A stretch of 64,000 nt of DNA, taken from contig CM057227.1 in the NCBI GenBank assembly GCA_029891385.1, positions 58,653,567 through 58,717,566 on the forward strand, read 5' to 3'. This document shows positions 23,193 through 36,500 of this stretch, piece by piece (the stretch's first letter is position 1; every line of letters begins with the position of its first letter). The stretch comes from Erythroxylum novogranatense (taxonomy: Eukaryota > Streptophyta > Magnoliopsida > Malpighiales > Erythroxylaceae). Position numbers and translations under genes: made by a program. A model generated the notes under the pieces. The model was not told the origin of the DNA. It saw nothing but the letters and a program-made list of their open reading frames with translations, and searched no databases.

Positions 23193-25140
23193 ATGGTATC
23201 CCAAAGAACGGCCACTCTCACACTATTTCTTTCATTTTTATCTTCTCTCGTTCTGCCCGCATCTTTCGCTGCTTCTGGCGGAAGAATGGGTGGTGGGTCA
23301 TTCTCTACTTCTTCATTATCGTTTGATGAGGACGAACGTTCATCATCGTATTATCATAGTCATGATTATCATCATCATCACCATTATGGAGTGTATGAAA
23401 TGTACGACGCAGGGCGAGGAAGTTCATCTTTTCAGAATGTGAAACAGAATGAAGGAAGAGAAAGTGATGGTTTTTCTGTTGCGGGTGTTTCTGTTTTCTC
23501 TGTTTTCGTATTAGGGACGATTTCATTCTTTGTCTATCGGGATTATTTGAAGAATAGAGGCAGTGTCATTGTGGTTCAGGTAATGGACAAGAACCTATCT
23601 TTTTGTCAGTTAGTTACAAATATAGTTATTTGTATGATAATGCTCAATTTTTTGCTGTGAGTTGTTTGTTTCTGAGAAATCAATTGATATCTTTTTGTTC
23701 CTTTTTGGTCAAAGGAGGAAGTGGAAGACATTCTAGATTGGACGGTTTTCTCAACTGATATGTCTCGCATTGCTTTGTCTACCTTTTTTAGATTGGGGTA
23801 CAGGGAAAGAGTAGTTCACTTCAAAGAGAGTTGAATGAAATTGCCAAAACTACTGACACATCTTCGTTAAAGGGATGGCGCCACATTCTCAGAGGTTGGT
23901 TTGTGCTTTCTGCTGCACGTTTGGATTGTGAAATTGATGAAATTGTTTGCACATTCTTCTTCTTCCTTTTTTATTTTTTATTTTTGTAAAAATCATTTCA
24001 TCTCCGTTGTGGATGCAGAATCAACTTTAGCATTGCTCCGACATCCTGATAACTTTATCTCTGGCCATGCATCTGTAAGTCACATTCATTCTATGTTTAC
24101 TTATTGGCAACATAAAGCATCTCAACTTGCAGTGTAATTTCTACACACTCCAAAGTTGTTAAAATTCTCCTGCTGCTCCATCATTGCAATGCCAAAGATT
24201 CTAAAGGTAGTGAGTGGTTCATGTTTAAGCAGTGAATCAAGCTATTGTGTACCATTAGTTTCCTTTAGTTTCTTTTTTATATTTCTTTTTTGTTTTTAAT
24301 TTCAAACAATTAGATCTCCTGGTTAGGAAATGATTATTTCACAATTGATAGTTGTGAAATGGATAGAACACACAATGGGCAAAGCTGTTAAAAGCTTAAA
24401 TATTTCTTCCAGGTGAAAAGCTTTTGGAGCACTGAAAGTGTGGAGAAGAGATTCAAGAAACTTGTACTTGAAGAGAGGGAGAAATTTGACATGGAGTCAC
24501 TAACGAATGTCAACAATGTCAAGAGGCAAAAAGTCTTAATTCCTAAAGCTAGTAAGCTCGGCAAAAGTTACATGGTGGTAAGTTTATCTGCCTTGTTGGG
24601 GCATATTCATACTGGATTAGCGCATCAAGTACTAAAAAATAGTAAAAATTAACCCTTCTGCTACTCTTTATTTGCATCTTGTTCTTTGATCTCAGGTTTG
24701 GGATCCTTTTAGTTGTTTGTATGAGCTTTGCACAAAATGTTTATGCAGCCACATAACTTGATTCTTGCCACTTCACTTTTGAACTTGAATTAATTCTTGA
24801 AGACGTAATCCTGGAATTTTGTTTGACTACCATTCTGAGTTTTCTCCTTATTTATAGGTGACAGTGCTATTGGCTGCTAAAGGCCTGTACACAGTTCCCA
24901 CCGTCCAAAGTGCTGATGACATGGAAGACACCTTGCGATCATTGCATACCAGTGCTGACAAGCTTCTGGTGCTGATAGTAGATTTTTTGAACATTTACTC
25001 TTGGTTGGTTGTATGCTGAGTCTAACATGCATCTAATATTTGCATAGGCCATAGAGGTGTTTTGGACACCACAGGATGAGAATGATACTTTATCAGAGGA
25101 AGAATTTCTTGAAAATTATCCACTTTTGAAGCCAATTTGA
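23193..25140 (+). CDS. DUF1517-family protein, six exons, intact
   Basis: Exons: 23193-23579, 23792-23894, 24019-24074, 24413-24577, 24858-24968 and 25048-25140. All introns are GT-AG, and the total is 915 nt, 304 residues plus stop. The N-terminus (about residues 5-27) is hydrophobic and looks like a signal or targeting sequence, followed by SGGRMGGGSF, a Ser/His-rich stretch (HHHHH near residue 67) and a membrane segment VAGVSVFSVFVLGTISFFVY (about 100-120). The C-terminal half carries DUF1517-type blocks: SLQRELNEIAKTTDTSS, ALLRHPDNFISGHAS, NVNNVKRQK, and EVFWTPQDENDTLSEEEFL near the end. I chose the ATG at 23193 because it places the hydrophobic leader at the N-terminus; in-frame ATGs lie upstream at 23121 and 23148. 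The biochemical role of this family is unknown to me. It is the only clear host gene here. Confidence 0.88.
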
Positions 25141-26794
25141 AGACCCGTTGGTGTTGAAGCAATGCAATAGGAGATGTTTATGACTTCTGCTAAAGTTTGG
25201 AAGATAACTTCACCATGTTAAGAGTAAAAGAACTGTTCTAGAGTTGAGTATGATATATTTGATCGTCCTACCTACTGCAGCCTCTTGATGGTCCAGAAGG
25301 ACATGGTAAATGCAGTTCTAGAATAGCATCAAATAGCATCTGACTTCTGTTTGTTTTGGCACATTTACTCGATTTGGATTTGACTCACTTCACCACGTAA
25401 AAGTGATTGTAGATGAATTTTCTGGCAAGAGCAGGCGGAGAATTGTATTCATTTTGCTTTTTTTTTTTTTTCGGTCTTGCTCTCATTATTAGGAAACCTT
25501 GATTGAGGAAGAAAGCAAAGTTTGCAGTTGTTTGTTCGTTCACCGTAGGGGACTTGTATACACTCAACAACAATGAAAAAATGGTTTTTCGTAATTTGAT
25601 AATTTTATTTGGTGCTAACTTTGAGTTTACTGCAATTTTATCAAGACAAAAATATAACGAAGAAGAAACTCGGTAATACTGATACTCATTGCGTATATGA
25701 TCAGTCTTTAGTTGTTAAAATTCCTCGAGGAAAAGAAAGGAAACTTCCTCTTCGTTTCTTGCTAGTAAAGACATTTTTTAAAATAGAAAAGGACAAAGAA
25801 GGTGAAAATTTTACCATTACTCATCAAACCAACAATTCCTTACCTTAATTAAGGTCCAAATAACTAAAATGAAAAAAAAAAATTATGTGATGTCAGGCTA
25901 ATATAGCACATAACGGACTGAAAAACAAGAATTAAAAGAGAAAAATAAAAAGAAGAAGAGTTAAAAATTGATTGGCATGGATTATTATGCTTCAAAGAAT
26001 GAAGGAAAAAGGGTTGTTGCAAAGATACTAAGAGCTAATGGAGTAATGTATGGATATTTCTCTTAATTTACTTTTTTCTTTACTAATTCTGTATATCTCC
26101 TATCCCCTTTCCTTGGTTAACCTAGTTATACCTTTGGCCTTATTTAAATCTTGTTCAAAGTCCTTTTGACTTTTCTTGTGTAGATCTATATGGGTGGTGG
26201 AGATTAGATGGTCCTTAAGCATAAGGTAAGTTCAACTTTCTAAAAACAATATGAGTATACCTTACTCAAAATTTTGCACTTGTGTGAATGAGTGATGCCT
26301 TATGAGGAATAAGTCAAATTAAAGTATTTAAACTTGATAATAGAGGTAGAATAGTATTTGCATTTTTTGTTTGTATAGTGATTTACTTAAGAAATATAAA
26401 GTGTTTAATTTTACAATTCAATTAAGGCTTGAATATGTGCATCTTATGTTAGTTAAAGCTAACTAATGTGTGTAGATCAATGTTTGTAGGTATCATGTAA
26501 TTAAACTATCAAGAGACTGGAACTCTTCCGATAGGGAAACCTAAGGTCTTAAATGCTTATGGTATACGATAAATGCCATTATACATCTGCGAAGAGGAAT
26601 TATTTCTTGTTTTAGTTAGTTACACTAGTTAGCTAGGATTTTCTTTTATCAGTTGCTTGATGGCAAGGAATGAGTTAAGCGTAGGGAAATTTGATAAGGA
26701 TATATTTTACATTTTATTAGGGGATATATTAATTATAATTTAGCATCTTTACAACATGTTTTATATGGAATTATATGATATTTCTCATGTTTGT

Positions 26795-26886
26795 TTCATT
26801 ATCTTGTAGGTGACAATTTGAGGTAAAAACCTGGATTTAATTCATTATCTTATAGGTGACAATTTGAGGTAAAAACCTGGATTTAA
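26795..26886. repeat. 46 bp tandem duplication
   Basis: Two adjacent copies (26795-26840 and 26841-26886) differ at one base (CTTGTAGG versus CTTATAGG). Non-coding. Confidence 0.92.
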
Positions 26887-27092
26887 CTGTAACTTTTTTT
26901 ATAATTTTCCAATCAACTTGAAATTTAAGTCATTATAGACAATAACTTTATAAAAGGCATCAGAGATCAGTTCAGGCTTAAAAATATAAAAAACTTAGGA
27001 AAAAGTAGAGAACTAACCAACACAATTCTAAAACATGGGATTGTGTTGGACCTGTGATGGTTGTATTGTTTATCCAAAAAGCAAATTGACAA

Positions 27093-27180
27093 TGTACATA
27101 AAGTCAAATTGGCACCAGAATTAAAATATTTTGTATTGTACATAAAGTGGGATTGGCACCAGAATTAAAATATTTTTCAT
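27093..27180. repeat. 44 bp tandem duplication
   Basis: Two adjacent copies (27093-27136 and 27137-27180) sharing TGTACATAAAGT and GGCACCAGAATTAAAATA, with a few differences. It lies about 200 bases from the 46 bp duplication; the two units are unrelated in sequence. Confidence 0.88.
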
Positions 27181-28799
27181 CAATAAAGTTCTAAAAGCTA
27201 AACAGTGTTCGTCTAGAAGTGTAAGATGTGTTAAGCTCATGATTTTTAACATGAGGATGCACAAAATTACAAGTTTAATCACCTTATGACTCTTTTATGT
27301 AACCATATCTTATAAATGCTCTTATTAGTGTTCTTTGTGGGGGACTAACCTCCTTTATTACTAAATTGTTAATTTTAAAATGAAAGAGGGACTTGGAGCG
27401 AGATTGGAGGAGGGACAACTCTTTTACTTTTCCTTTCTCTTCTTTCTTTTATGTTAAGATTAGTTTTTACTTTTATTTTCATTATCTTTGTAGTTAAATC
27501 CCTAGTTAGGGGTAGGAATGTATTCTATGGTGGATATTTTAATTATTAATGCATAACTGATTATTTTTTGTTGATTTTATTCTCTTTGATTTACTCTTAA
27601 TCACCTTATATTTACTCTTAGGAATTGTATGAAGTATTAAATGGAGAAATATGATCGTATTAATAAACATTCTAGATCTAGAGAAAAATTATCCTAGACT
27701 AAGGTGAAAATAAATAGATTAATTATACTTAATAAGTTTGAATTGTAAAATTGCAAATTGAGATATGGTTATTAATTAATTAGATATACATGTGTACTTG
27801 AGAGAGGCATAAATATATTTGGTTAATTGTTATTTCAACCATGATAGTCAACCTTGCATAATAATTGAAAGTTCCACATAAGTGAACTTTGAAGTCCTAA
27901 CATTTGTCTTATTGATTTCTTTTCACTAACTTATTGTATTACTTTCATTAGTTTAGTAGTTTAACTGGTTTCATAAACTCTTGTTTTGTTTTGTTTAATT
28001 TTTTGAATAGAACTAATAAATATAATAGTATAGTCCTTGTGGGATTAATACCCTAGCTTCAATTTTAATAACTTGTTATAATTGGATGTAAGCACTTGTA
28101 GAAAGATTCATTCAACTGTGTCCACCCAAAAGTCTTCTAAAATATGTTTGTTTCTATTATGAAACTTTAACATTATATGCTTATGTATAGGAGCCTTATA
28201 CAATAATTTTCATATGTCTATTGTCACTTATAAGAAAAGCACTCACATAAATTTAATCACACTAACTACATTTCTCTAACCGTTGCAACAAAAGCTATAC
28301 AATCATAAAGTATAATGCATGATAAATAATGAAATATGTTAAGTTGATAAGAAATCAAAATCAAGGTAAGTTAAGGAAAACCGATCAAAACATTAAATTT
28401 ACTTATGGAAAGGTGTAATCAAACCATGAGACCAAAATCAAGTGATGTACTAGTTTAAATTATGAAAGTGACCCATAATTGTGCTTAATTAAAAGAAGTC
28501 ATAATTTCTTTAAAATGTATTAAGTTAAAATTCTTCAATTAGATCAATAATTGATAAGTTTCAATGAAAATAAATGTATGAATAAGTCAAAATATTCCTA
28601 ATTAAATTGATAAATCATTCATTTCACAAAAGATTCAACATACTTGAGTAATTTTATTAGTAAAAAGACAAAACTCAAATTCAATCAAAATTATAAAGAA
28701 TGAAGTTCAATTGATGGCTATAAATCCATAATTCCACATTCAATTTCACTAATAAACTATCAATTTGAAAGATTAACTGAAAGTATCAAAGAGTAGAAA

Positions 28800-29671
28800 A
28801 ATCCCCAATCTTGAAACCTAACTCGCGTAAATTCCAATTTAATTCAAACTAAAAGTAATTTTATGAAATCTTTCTTTGGTTGACAAAACTATTTTCCAAG
28901 CTTTTTTTGGCTATAAAAGAGGAGCTAGAATTGCCTACCCATAAAAAATTCCTCCAAATAATTTCCATGGTCTTGATAAAGAAGATGGAAGGGCAATAAG
29001 ATTAGCCTAGGGAATCTGTAGAGAATTCAAGACATTTTTAGTTAATTAAAACCTTCTTGCAAATGATAAAACCTTATTGCACTAATTATCTGTTCTTCCG
29101 TTCACCTTGGTAATTAAAGGAAGAAATTACAAATGAAGGCCTATTGTGTGACATAGGAATACCTAAGTAAGTAAATAGGAGATCATTTTCTTTTAAATCA
29201 ATAAGGGAAGAGAGCCAATTTGTCGTATGAGTAGTGTATGAGAAAACAAATAAGCAACTTTTCTCATTATTCTTATGAACTTGAGATGATTTTAAATGTC
29301 TCTAAGGCATTCATTAGTTTATTAACTGAGTATGGTCTTCTCCAACAAATATCATGATATCATAAACAAATGTTAAATTGTAGATACATAACTTCTTGCA
29401 TTAATTGTGAAATTTAAAAAAAATTCTAAACTAATTCAATGTCTAATTAGCCTAGAAAGTACTTCTACTCAATCCTAATACCCATGGAACCTTTGATATG
29501 TTTAGTAGGAGATTTATCAAAATGCAATGAGACATAGTAGAAATACATTGATGTATCTAAAAAAAATAACTTGTAGGAAACCAAAAGCCTATATTGGGTT
29601 AATAAGGAAGGACCAATCAATATAATTAAAGACATTTCCAATATTCACATTGATTGCATAACTCTTAGAAG
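28800..29671 (-). pseudogene. LINE reverse transcriptase, downstream third
   Basis: Minus-strand fragments match non-LTR retrotransposon RT in several frames: YIDWSFLINPI (equivalent of the A-Y-D-x-V-D-W block), SPTKHIKGSMGIR (the G-x-R-Q-G block, degenerate), MNALETFKIISS, and near 28900 IWRNFLWVGNSS. Stops and frameshifts are many. The upstream part of the same ORF lies at 33287-33577 and 40278-40640; joining across elements E and copy ii restores continuous frames. The 3' end of the LINE is not defined. Confidence 0.72.
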
Positions 29672-29676
29672 GATTT

Positions 29677-30186
29677 TGTAAACCCCAGAACTTTCCTAGT
29701 ATGATCTAGTGAAGTCCTAAAAAAAACCAGAACCTTAAAATAGTTGTTTCAGGCGATAGTGACAATATCGGGTAACCCGATTTATTAACCGAAAGTCCCG
29801 AAAGCCTCAAAATTGAACCAACACTCCATAATCTCTTAAATATGAGTTAGAATGCAAGAAAATGTTGAACGTGATGTTTAAAAACCCAACCCTGAAGTTC
29901 CAAATCACATTAGGGTTAAATGACCTTTTAAGGGCAAATTGGTCTTTTTTCTTTTAAAATAAATTTCCAGCAATTTCCTTTTAACCAAAACAAGACACTC
30001 TTCTCTTTCTTCTTGCATCAACGAAAGCTCTCCTTTCTCTCTCAAAGTTTTTCATTTATTTTGCTTAAAATCAAGTAAACGAAAGGTGAAATCAAGAATC
30101 CAACCTTAGATCCATCATCCTCTCATCAGGACCTACATTTCTATACCACCAAATTCACTTATTGCCACCATATTCTAAAGGTAAGA
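29677..30186 (+). mobile_element. Truncated 5' LTR of chromovirus E
   Basis: Aligns base for base with 30844-31335 of the 3' LTR (for example GTATGATCTAGTGAAGTCCT and CCATCATCCTCTCATCA in both). Similarity ends at the shared CTAAAGGTAAGAAA/CTAAAGATAAGAAA. The next bases are already integrase C-terminal sequence, which places the deletion junction at about 30186. Confidence 0.85.
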
Positions 30187-30629
30187 AAGACAGACATAAA
30201 AGCTATGCAAATAACTGAAGAAGAAAACTAGAGTTCTAAGTGGAGGGTATGGTTTTTTAGAAAGTAGCACATTGGAAGGGAATTATACGCTTCCAGAAGC
30301 GGGGAAAGTTAAAACTCGTTATATTGGTCCATTCAAGATTTTGGAGAGAATTGGGTTGGTAGTGTGTAGATTGGAACTGGCAAAAACTTGAAGGAATTCA
30401 TAATATATTCCATGTGTCAATGCTAAAAAAGTACATTTCAAATCCCTCACATGTCTTGGAAGTTCCCCCAGTTGAACTAAGAGAAGATCTATCACTCGAA
30501 GTACAACCAGTAGAAATCCTTGATTGTCAAGATAAAGTGTTAAGGAAAAAAATAGTGCATATGGTTAAAGTATTGTGGAGAAATAATTACATTGAGGAGG
30601 AGACTTGGGAGACAGAGAACCGTATGTGA
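30187..30629 (+). pseudogene. pol: Chromovirus E integrase C-terminus and chromodomain remnant
   Basis: Begins with a degenerate KSYANN*RRKLEF block, then RYIGPFKILERIG (the GPF/Y module of integrase) and, in another frame from 30414, MSMLKKYISNPSHVLEVPPV, LREDLSLEVQPVEILD and VHMVKVLWRNNYIEEETWE. The last part is a chromodomain-like end typical of Tekay/Del chromoviruses. Stops interrupt the first part. Nothing of gag, protease, RT or the integrase core remains. Confidence 0.85.
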
Positions 30630-30830
30630 CACCAATACACATGTTTATTTGCAAACTAGATATGTTTGATGTATTAGAGTTGTTATTATTATCAAGATTT
30701 GGTTTAACATGGAAAGATTATGTAATATCATGTATTGTTTTTTTTAAAGCCTAAGACTAGCCATGTACCATATAATAAGTTTAGTGGGATTGATGAGTAC
30801 ACTCTTAATTTCATGGATGAAATTATTTTT

Positions 30831-30842
30831 AAGGGGGTAGGA
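30831..30842 (+). promoter_or_regulatory. Polypurine tract of chromovirus E
   Basis: AAGGGGGTAGGA immediately before the 3' LTR start at 30844. Confidence 0.75.
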
Positions 30843-30843
30843 T

Positions 30844-33281
30844 TGTAAACCCTAGAAATTTCCTTAGTATGATCTAGTGAAGTCCTTAAATAACCCTAAA
30901 ATAGTTGTTTCAGGTGACGATAACAATATTGGGTAACTCGATTTATTAACCAGAAGTCCCAAAAGCCTCAGAATTGAACCAACCCTCCATAATCTCTTAA
31001 ATATGAGTTAGAATACATGAAAATGTTGAACGAGATGTTTAAAAACCTAACCTCGAAGTTTCGGATCACATTAAGGTTAAATGACCTTTTAAGGGCAAAA
31101 TGGTATTTAACCAGCAATTTCTCTTTAATCAAAACAAGACACCCCCTCTCTTTCTTCTTGCATGAACGAAAGCTCTCTTTTCTCTCTCAAAGCTTTTCAT
31201 TTTCTTTTCTTAAAATCAAGCAAACAAAAGGTGAAATCAAGAATCCAACCTTAGATCCATCATCCTCTCATCAAGACCTACATTTCTATACCACCAAATT
31301 CACTTATTGCCACCATATTCTAAAGATAAGAAAAACCCAGGTTTGTGTTAATCATTCTTGGGTTGAAGTATGATGTTTATAGTGATTTACCAATATGAGT
31401 GTATGTGTATTGGTGGTTGATTTTGGTGTAGGAAGTAAGGAAGCACCAAAGCCCTAATTGAGCATGGCTAGTTATTATTGGTGTTATGGAGCTGATGAAA
31501 TTGAATTAAGAATGATGGTTGTAGTGAAAGGAGTGAAATGGGTTTATAGAAGTGCAATCAGGATAGTTTCGAAAATACAGTCCTTAACTTGAAATAGATA
31601 TCTTTTCTAAGAAAAATGTCTTCTGCATAGTTAAACTAGATATAATAAGCTTGTCAACGAGTATTAGAACACCTAAATCCGAGACCATTTGGATGCCCAA
31701 ATAGTCTAAGAAACTCACTGCTGGTGCAGAGCAATTCTACAAATACACAAAGTTTTTGTCTTAATGTTGAGGCATGATCTAGATAGTCAACTGACGTCCA
31801 AAAACTATGACACTTAGCTATAATTAAAGAAAAGTTTCATGAAGGAAAAAATTAAATTTTAAACCCAAAATATGAGAAAATGGTGAAAATGTCCTTAGGG
31901 TTTGAAACTGAAATTTCTACTTATCTTTGTATCATATCCTATTATACTTAATGTTAAAAATCTACCATATTTATAAGTGTTGGAAACACTTTAAGGAGTA
32001 AATACAGTCTGATAAGCCTCTATGGTGAAATAAAAAGAACTTGCCTCAATAATGATTAGACGTGCATGGAAATAGTGTAATTGAAATTGCATATGCATGA
32101 TAGATAAAATAAAGGGGAGATGTTGAGATAGGTTGTAATTGATAATTATGAGAGTTACTTATATACGTAACCTATGTTTAGGTTTAGACATACAACAGGC
32201 CTATCCATTGGCCATTTTAGAATTGCCGAGAAATGTAAAATCGATAGGAGAAAACTGTAAGTAGGTTAAATAATAATATATTTTCCATTATTTCCTATTT
32301 ATCTTTTATGCATTTGATTAGCTACAAAAGTTTTGAATTTACATGTTTTCATATGAAATGTTATGTAAACATGATTTATGAGATTTATTTGAATGCATGA
32401 ATTTTATACATTGACTATGAAATGTATTAATTTTGTAAACTGTATATAAGATTGCGTAAGTTTGTTAACTATTTATGAAATGAAAAGCCAGAGTTTGGAA
32501 AGGAAAGACCTACGGGCAAGTAACAACACATTAGCCCGAATTAGGGTGGCTGTAGCCCTATAGTGGGGAACCTATGGCATGCCTGAAAGGAAAGAGGGTG
32601 CACAGGGAACTCATTATCGAGGGGTGTGAAGATTATAAAGGGAGATTGGGAGACTCGCTAGAATAGATGTGCAAAAGAAAATGTTATGCATATTATGATT
32701 TTCATTGGTTGGTATCTTATGCTTTTACCAATTGCTAAACTTAATTTGTTATGCATATTATGATTTATGTTTGAAATAAATTGTTTGCATTCATTTATGA
32801 AAAAGTGTTTTAATGTGCATTAAATTTGAAATGATAATATATATGTAAATGATAGTTGTATAATTTGTTATTATTATTATTATTAGCCCCTCACTGACTA
32901 GTGTAATACTCACCCCCTTTCCCAACATTTCAGGTTTTTGACAGGTAAACTTTGCCACCAGATTAAGGGTCGAGTGTTGTATGATAGACCATCACTCAAA
33001 AGCGAGTTCGGTGACTTAGTATGGATTTTTTTTATTTTGTATGTATATCCACTAGAAGTAGAAACAATATTGTATAGAAATTTTGCACATGTAGTCTTAT
33101 AATTATAAAACACATATAAGCTTTTTTATTTATTGTTTATTATGATATGTTTTTAGTGGCTTGTGCAAAACAAAGTAATATATAAGCCTTGCAAAATCTT
33201 GGGAGGTTCCTTGTGATAAAAGCACATCTCTAGAGTGCATGAAGGTTATTGCAGGTCCGATAGCAAGGTCAAGGTGTGACA
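30844..33281 (+). mobile_element. 3' LTR of chromovirus E
   Basis: 2438 bp, TGTAAACCC...GTGTGACA. It contains the block ACTCACCCCCTTTCCCAAC followed by TTTCAGGT near 32910-32935, similar to one in the giant LTR copies. No gene inside; short ORFs here are not supported. Confidence 0.82.
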
Positions 33282-33286
33282 AATTT

Positions 33287-33577
33287 TACCTTTTATAATT
33301 CTTGAAAATTTCCTGAACGACAAGTATGTTATCACTTATATCTCTTCTTAAATATAAGAATATGCTTTGCATATGTTTCATTGATTACTAGTTTTATTAA
33401 ATTCTTCAATGTTATGGCAAGGAGCTTAGATATCACCTTATAGATATAACTACAACATAATATTTCCCTGAAGTTCGCTGGTGAATTTTTTTTGGAGATT
33501 TTGGGTATAAAGATAATAAAGGACTTATTAAATTCTCTTATTAAGTGACATTGATTAAAGAAACTTAAAATTGCATC
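33287..33577 (-). pseudogene. LINE reverse transcriptase, middle piece
   Basis: Minus strand from 33577 reads AILSFFNQCHLIREFNKSF, then FIPKISKKNSPANFREI (the L-I-P-K...F-R-P-I-S block of LINE RT) and YKVISKLLAITLKNLI; closer to 33290 comes ISDNILVVQEIFKNYK. It is cut on the right by giant LTR copy ii (target GCATC) and on the left by chromovirus E. Both junctions restore the LINE frame when the insertions are removed. Confidence 0.82.
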
Positions 33578-36500
33578 TATTGGGACCCGATCCGAGAACC
33601 GGATCCCAACCGGAAAATGAAACGACGAATACGAAATTGAAGTGCGGAACAAAAATCGAAGCGGAAAATCAAGCGAGGCAACACATAAAGCGGAACTGCA
33701 AATCGAACCGAATCGGAAAAATGAATGTATCGAACTGAAACACATTCCGACATCCCGGAGAAGCACACAGTATAGAAAACTTATCGCGATGGATTACCTC
33801 GACTATCCATATCCGAAATCCGGTATAATTTTTTTTCTCTTATTCATTCCTTTTCTCTTTACTCAATCACATTCAAACCATACAATTTTCTTTTTGGAAA
33901 TTTATCCTCATATAACACTCAATTCATGTAATTTGTCTTAATCACGCAAATCTCATCTTTACCAAACTAACTTCTTAATCATTTTCTTATACATTCATTT
34001 TAAAACCCTTTTTACCCATTTTACCGAAATTTCGGCAGCATAACGGTTGTATTTTGACAGCCCAAAAATTTCTGCAAAGGCAAAAACACACTTCTATATC
34101 ACAATCCAATAACACAAATCAACATCATCGGACTCTCCCGTCCGGAATCCGAAACACCAGCAGGAACGCACATCTAAACCTAACACTTCAAAAGTCTCAA
34201 TCCGAACACAATACAATCATATTCATTTACTGGCCACGAGCAAATCCATTCATATACATTTCAATTCATATATAACTCCATAATTTAATTACACATATCA
34301 TAAATTCAATTCATACTCATTTTCAGCATAACTGTATACATTCTTTACATTCCAACTAAATACACTTTACTGGCTTTCTAACCATCCATAAAATCCAATA
34401 CGAACATCAAACTTTACACATAAATACGAACAAGCACAAATTGGACTGAGGTCATGCTCGTCTTCCATCCGATCTCCTGCTTAAAAACCTGGAGATTGGG
34501 GATGAAAGGGGGGGTGAGCTCGGAAGCTCGTAGATAATATATTTATACATTGAACAATAAGCGAAAATTGTCTTTTTTAAACTTTTCAAACATTTCCCAT
34601 TCAAAAATTTATCCAAAAATTCATTTTCAAACCTTTCAAAACATTTATAAATCTTCATCAACAATTTCTAAAATTTCCAAATCTTTATTTGTTTCAAAAT
34701 ATTCATAAACACTTACTTTCTCATTTCTCAAGTTCTCAAACATTTCACAATTCATGCACAATTTCAAACATGAATGCATCAAGTCATAATACATCACAAT
34801 ACAAACAGAGCAAAATCACATAACACATTAAAATGGTTTGATGTTGGACCCCACACCCCACCCGTAGGTGTTTGCGAGTTATCTCATGCGGCGTGTGTTT
34901 CTTGGGTTATACCGCGCATCCAACACAAATCACAATAACACATTAAATGGTTTGGTTTGATCCATAACAGACGTCTTGCACATTTCCGATAGCGGTCATG
35001 TGCAACCGTGAAGGAGTCCGTGATCGAACTCCATTGCCTCTTCAGCAAAAGCCGAAATGAAGGCTTAAACAAGTAGAGACAAAGGTAATCGACTCACAAA
35101 AGGACTGACCAAACCCACATAGCATATAAGCAAAACGAATTTCAGATTGCTCAAGGCACTTTTCAAAATCTTAATTTTCTTTAAATTTTCATATCATATC
35201 ATCATAATGTGTCATAAATGACACAAACATATATCCACATGAATTCATATAACAAATCGAATGCAATTCACTTAAATCACATATTCATCAAATTCATCAC
35301 AATATATGCACTAATTCTTTAAATCATTTAAATCATAAATCAAATAATTTGAAAACTATGAATTTCATAATTCTTGCATTTTCTAAAACTCATTTTAACC
35401 CTTCAAATCATAATTTCAAACATTTACATCATTTTCATACATTTTATCAACAATAATTTATCAAAATCAAATTTTGTTTTCTTTAATTTTAAAAAATTCA
35501 CATATAGCTTACAAATCAAAATATAAATATACTACCCACCTCATATCCATGCTAACAACTTACTTTGTGCCTCAATTGCTCCCAAGCCTCCTTCTTTCTT
35601 CCAATTTAACATTCCCTAAAGCAATTTCATCAAAATTCAATCTCATAAATAACTTAATCCTTCAATTTGATGCATAAGTCATCAATTCATACTAATTCCA
35701 AGATATGTACATCATTAATTTCTAAAATCCCCAAATTCTAAATTGAACCTAAACCAATTCAATCAAATTCAATATCATAATTAACTTAATTTCTCAAATT
35801 GAGCTTAGAAAACATCAATTCCTCACATATTTAAGCTATTTCACTCTCCCAATTTTCAAAATTGACCTAAACCAATTTACACAAATTCAATACCATAAAT
35901 CACAATTTCTTCAAAATTGATTTCATATTTCACCAATTCCTACTATTATTGATGATTCTACACCATTAATTCACAAAATCCCCAAATTTCTAATTTGGCC
36001 TAAACCCCCAATTTACAATTTTTCAAATTAAACCTCACTTAAGGCATAAACATCAAAATTAACTTAGGATATCTCAAATTCATCACTAATTCAAGCAATC
36101 TAAAGCAACAATTTCAAAAACCCCCAAATTTCAAACTTTGACATTCATTCCATCCAAAATTAAACACAACCTAAGGCATAATCATCAAAATTGCTTTCAT
36201 AAATCACATACCCATATCATAATCATGCTAAATCAACCAACAAACTCATCAAAAATTCAAACTAGAAACTTTCTCTCACTTACCATTTTCTCCACCGATT
36301 TTTGGATTTCTTGTTTCATTAAAGAAACTCTCTTCCTTCTCCATCCTTTTCCTTCTTGAAAGAAGCATGAACATCATCTTGAAAGCTTGGAAAATAAAAA
36401 ACCCTCACTTCTCTCTCTTCTTCCTCCATAACCGAAGTTTCCACTCTCTTCTTCTTCTTATTTTCTTCTTTCTTTGTTCTAAAAATCGATTCCCTCTCTT

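Larger units (their letters stand above)
25141..28799. other. AT-rich spacer without a gene
   Basis: The first few hundred bases are probably the 3' UTR of the DUF1517 gene. No retroelement ORF or host exon is supported beyond that. Near 28035 GTCCTTGTGGGATTAATACC resembles a phrase found near LTR ends of some Ty3/gypsy elements, so part of this may be an old LTR; that is a weak inference. Two short tandem duplications are listed separately. Confidence 0.5.
29677..33281 (+). mobile_element. Chromovirus (Ty3/gypsy) element E, internally deleted
   Basis: Both LTRs start TGTAAACCC (29677 and 30844). The 5' LTR is cut off after about 510 bases and fused directly to the last 450 bases of pol, so most of the LTR and nearly all gag-pol are gone. 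The 3' LTR (30844-33281, 2438 bp) ends GGTGTGACA. Flanking GATTT (29672-29676) and AATTT (33282-33286) is a target duplication with one change. It sits inside a LINE whose reading frame continues across the empty site. Confidence 0.85.

Noticed and set aside
31017..31373. 118-residue ORF as a gene
   Set aside because: It lies within the 3' LTR of chromovirus E; the homologous stretch of the 5' LTR (29850-30190) does not keep the frame.
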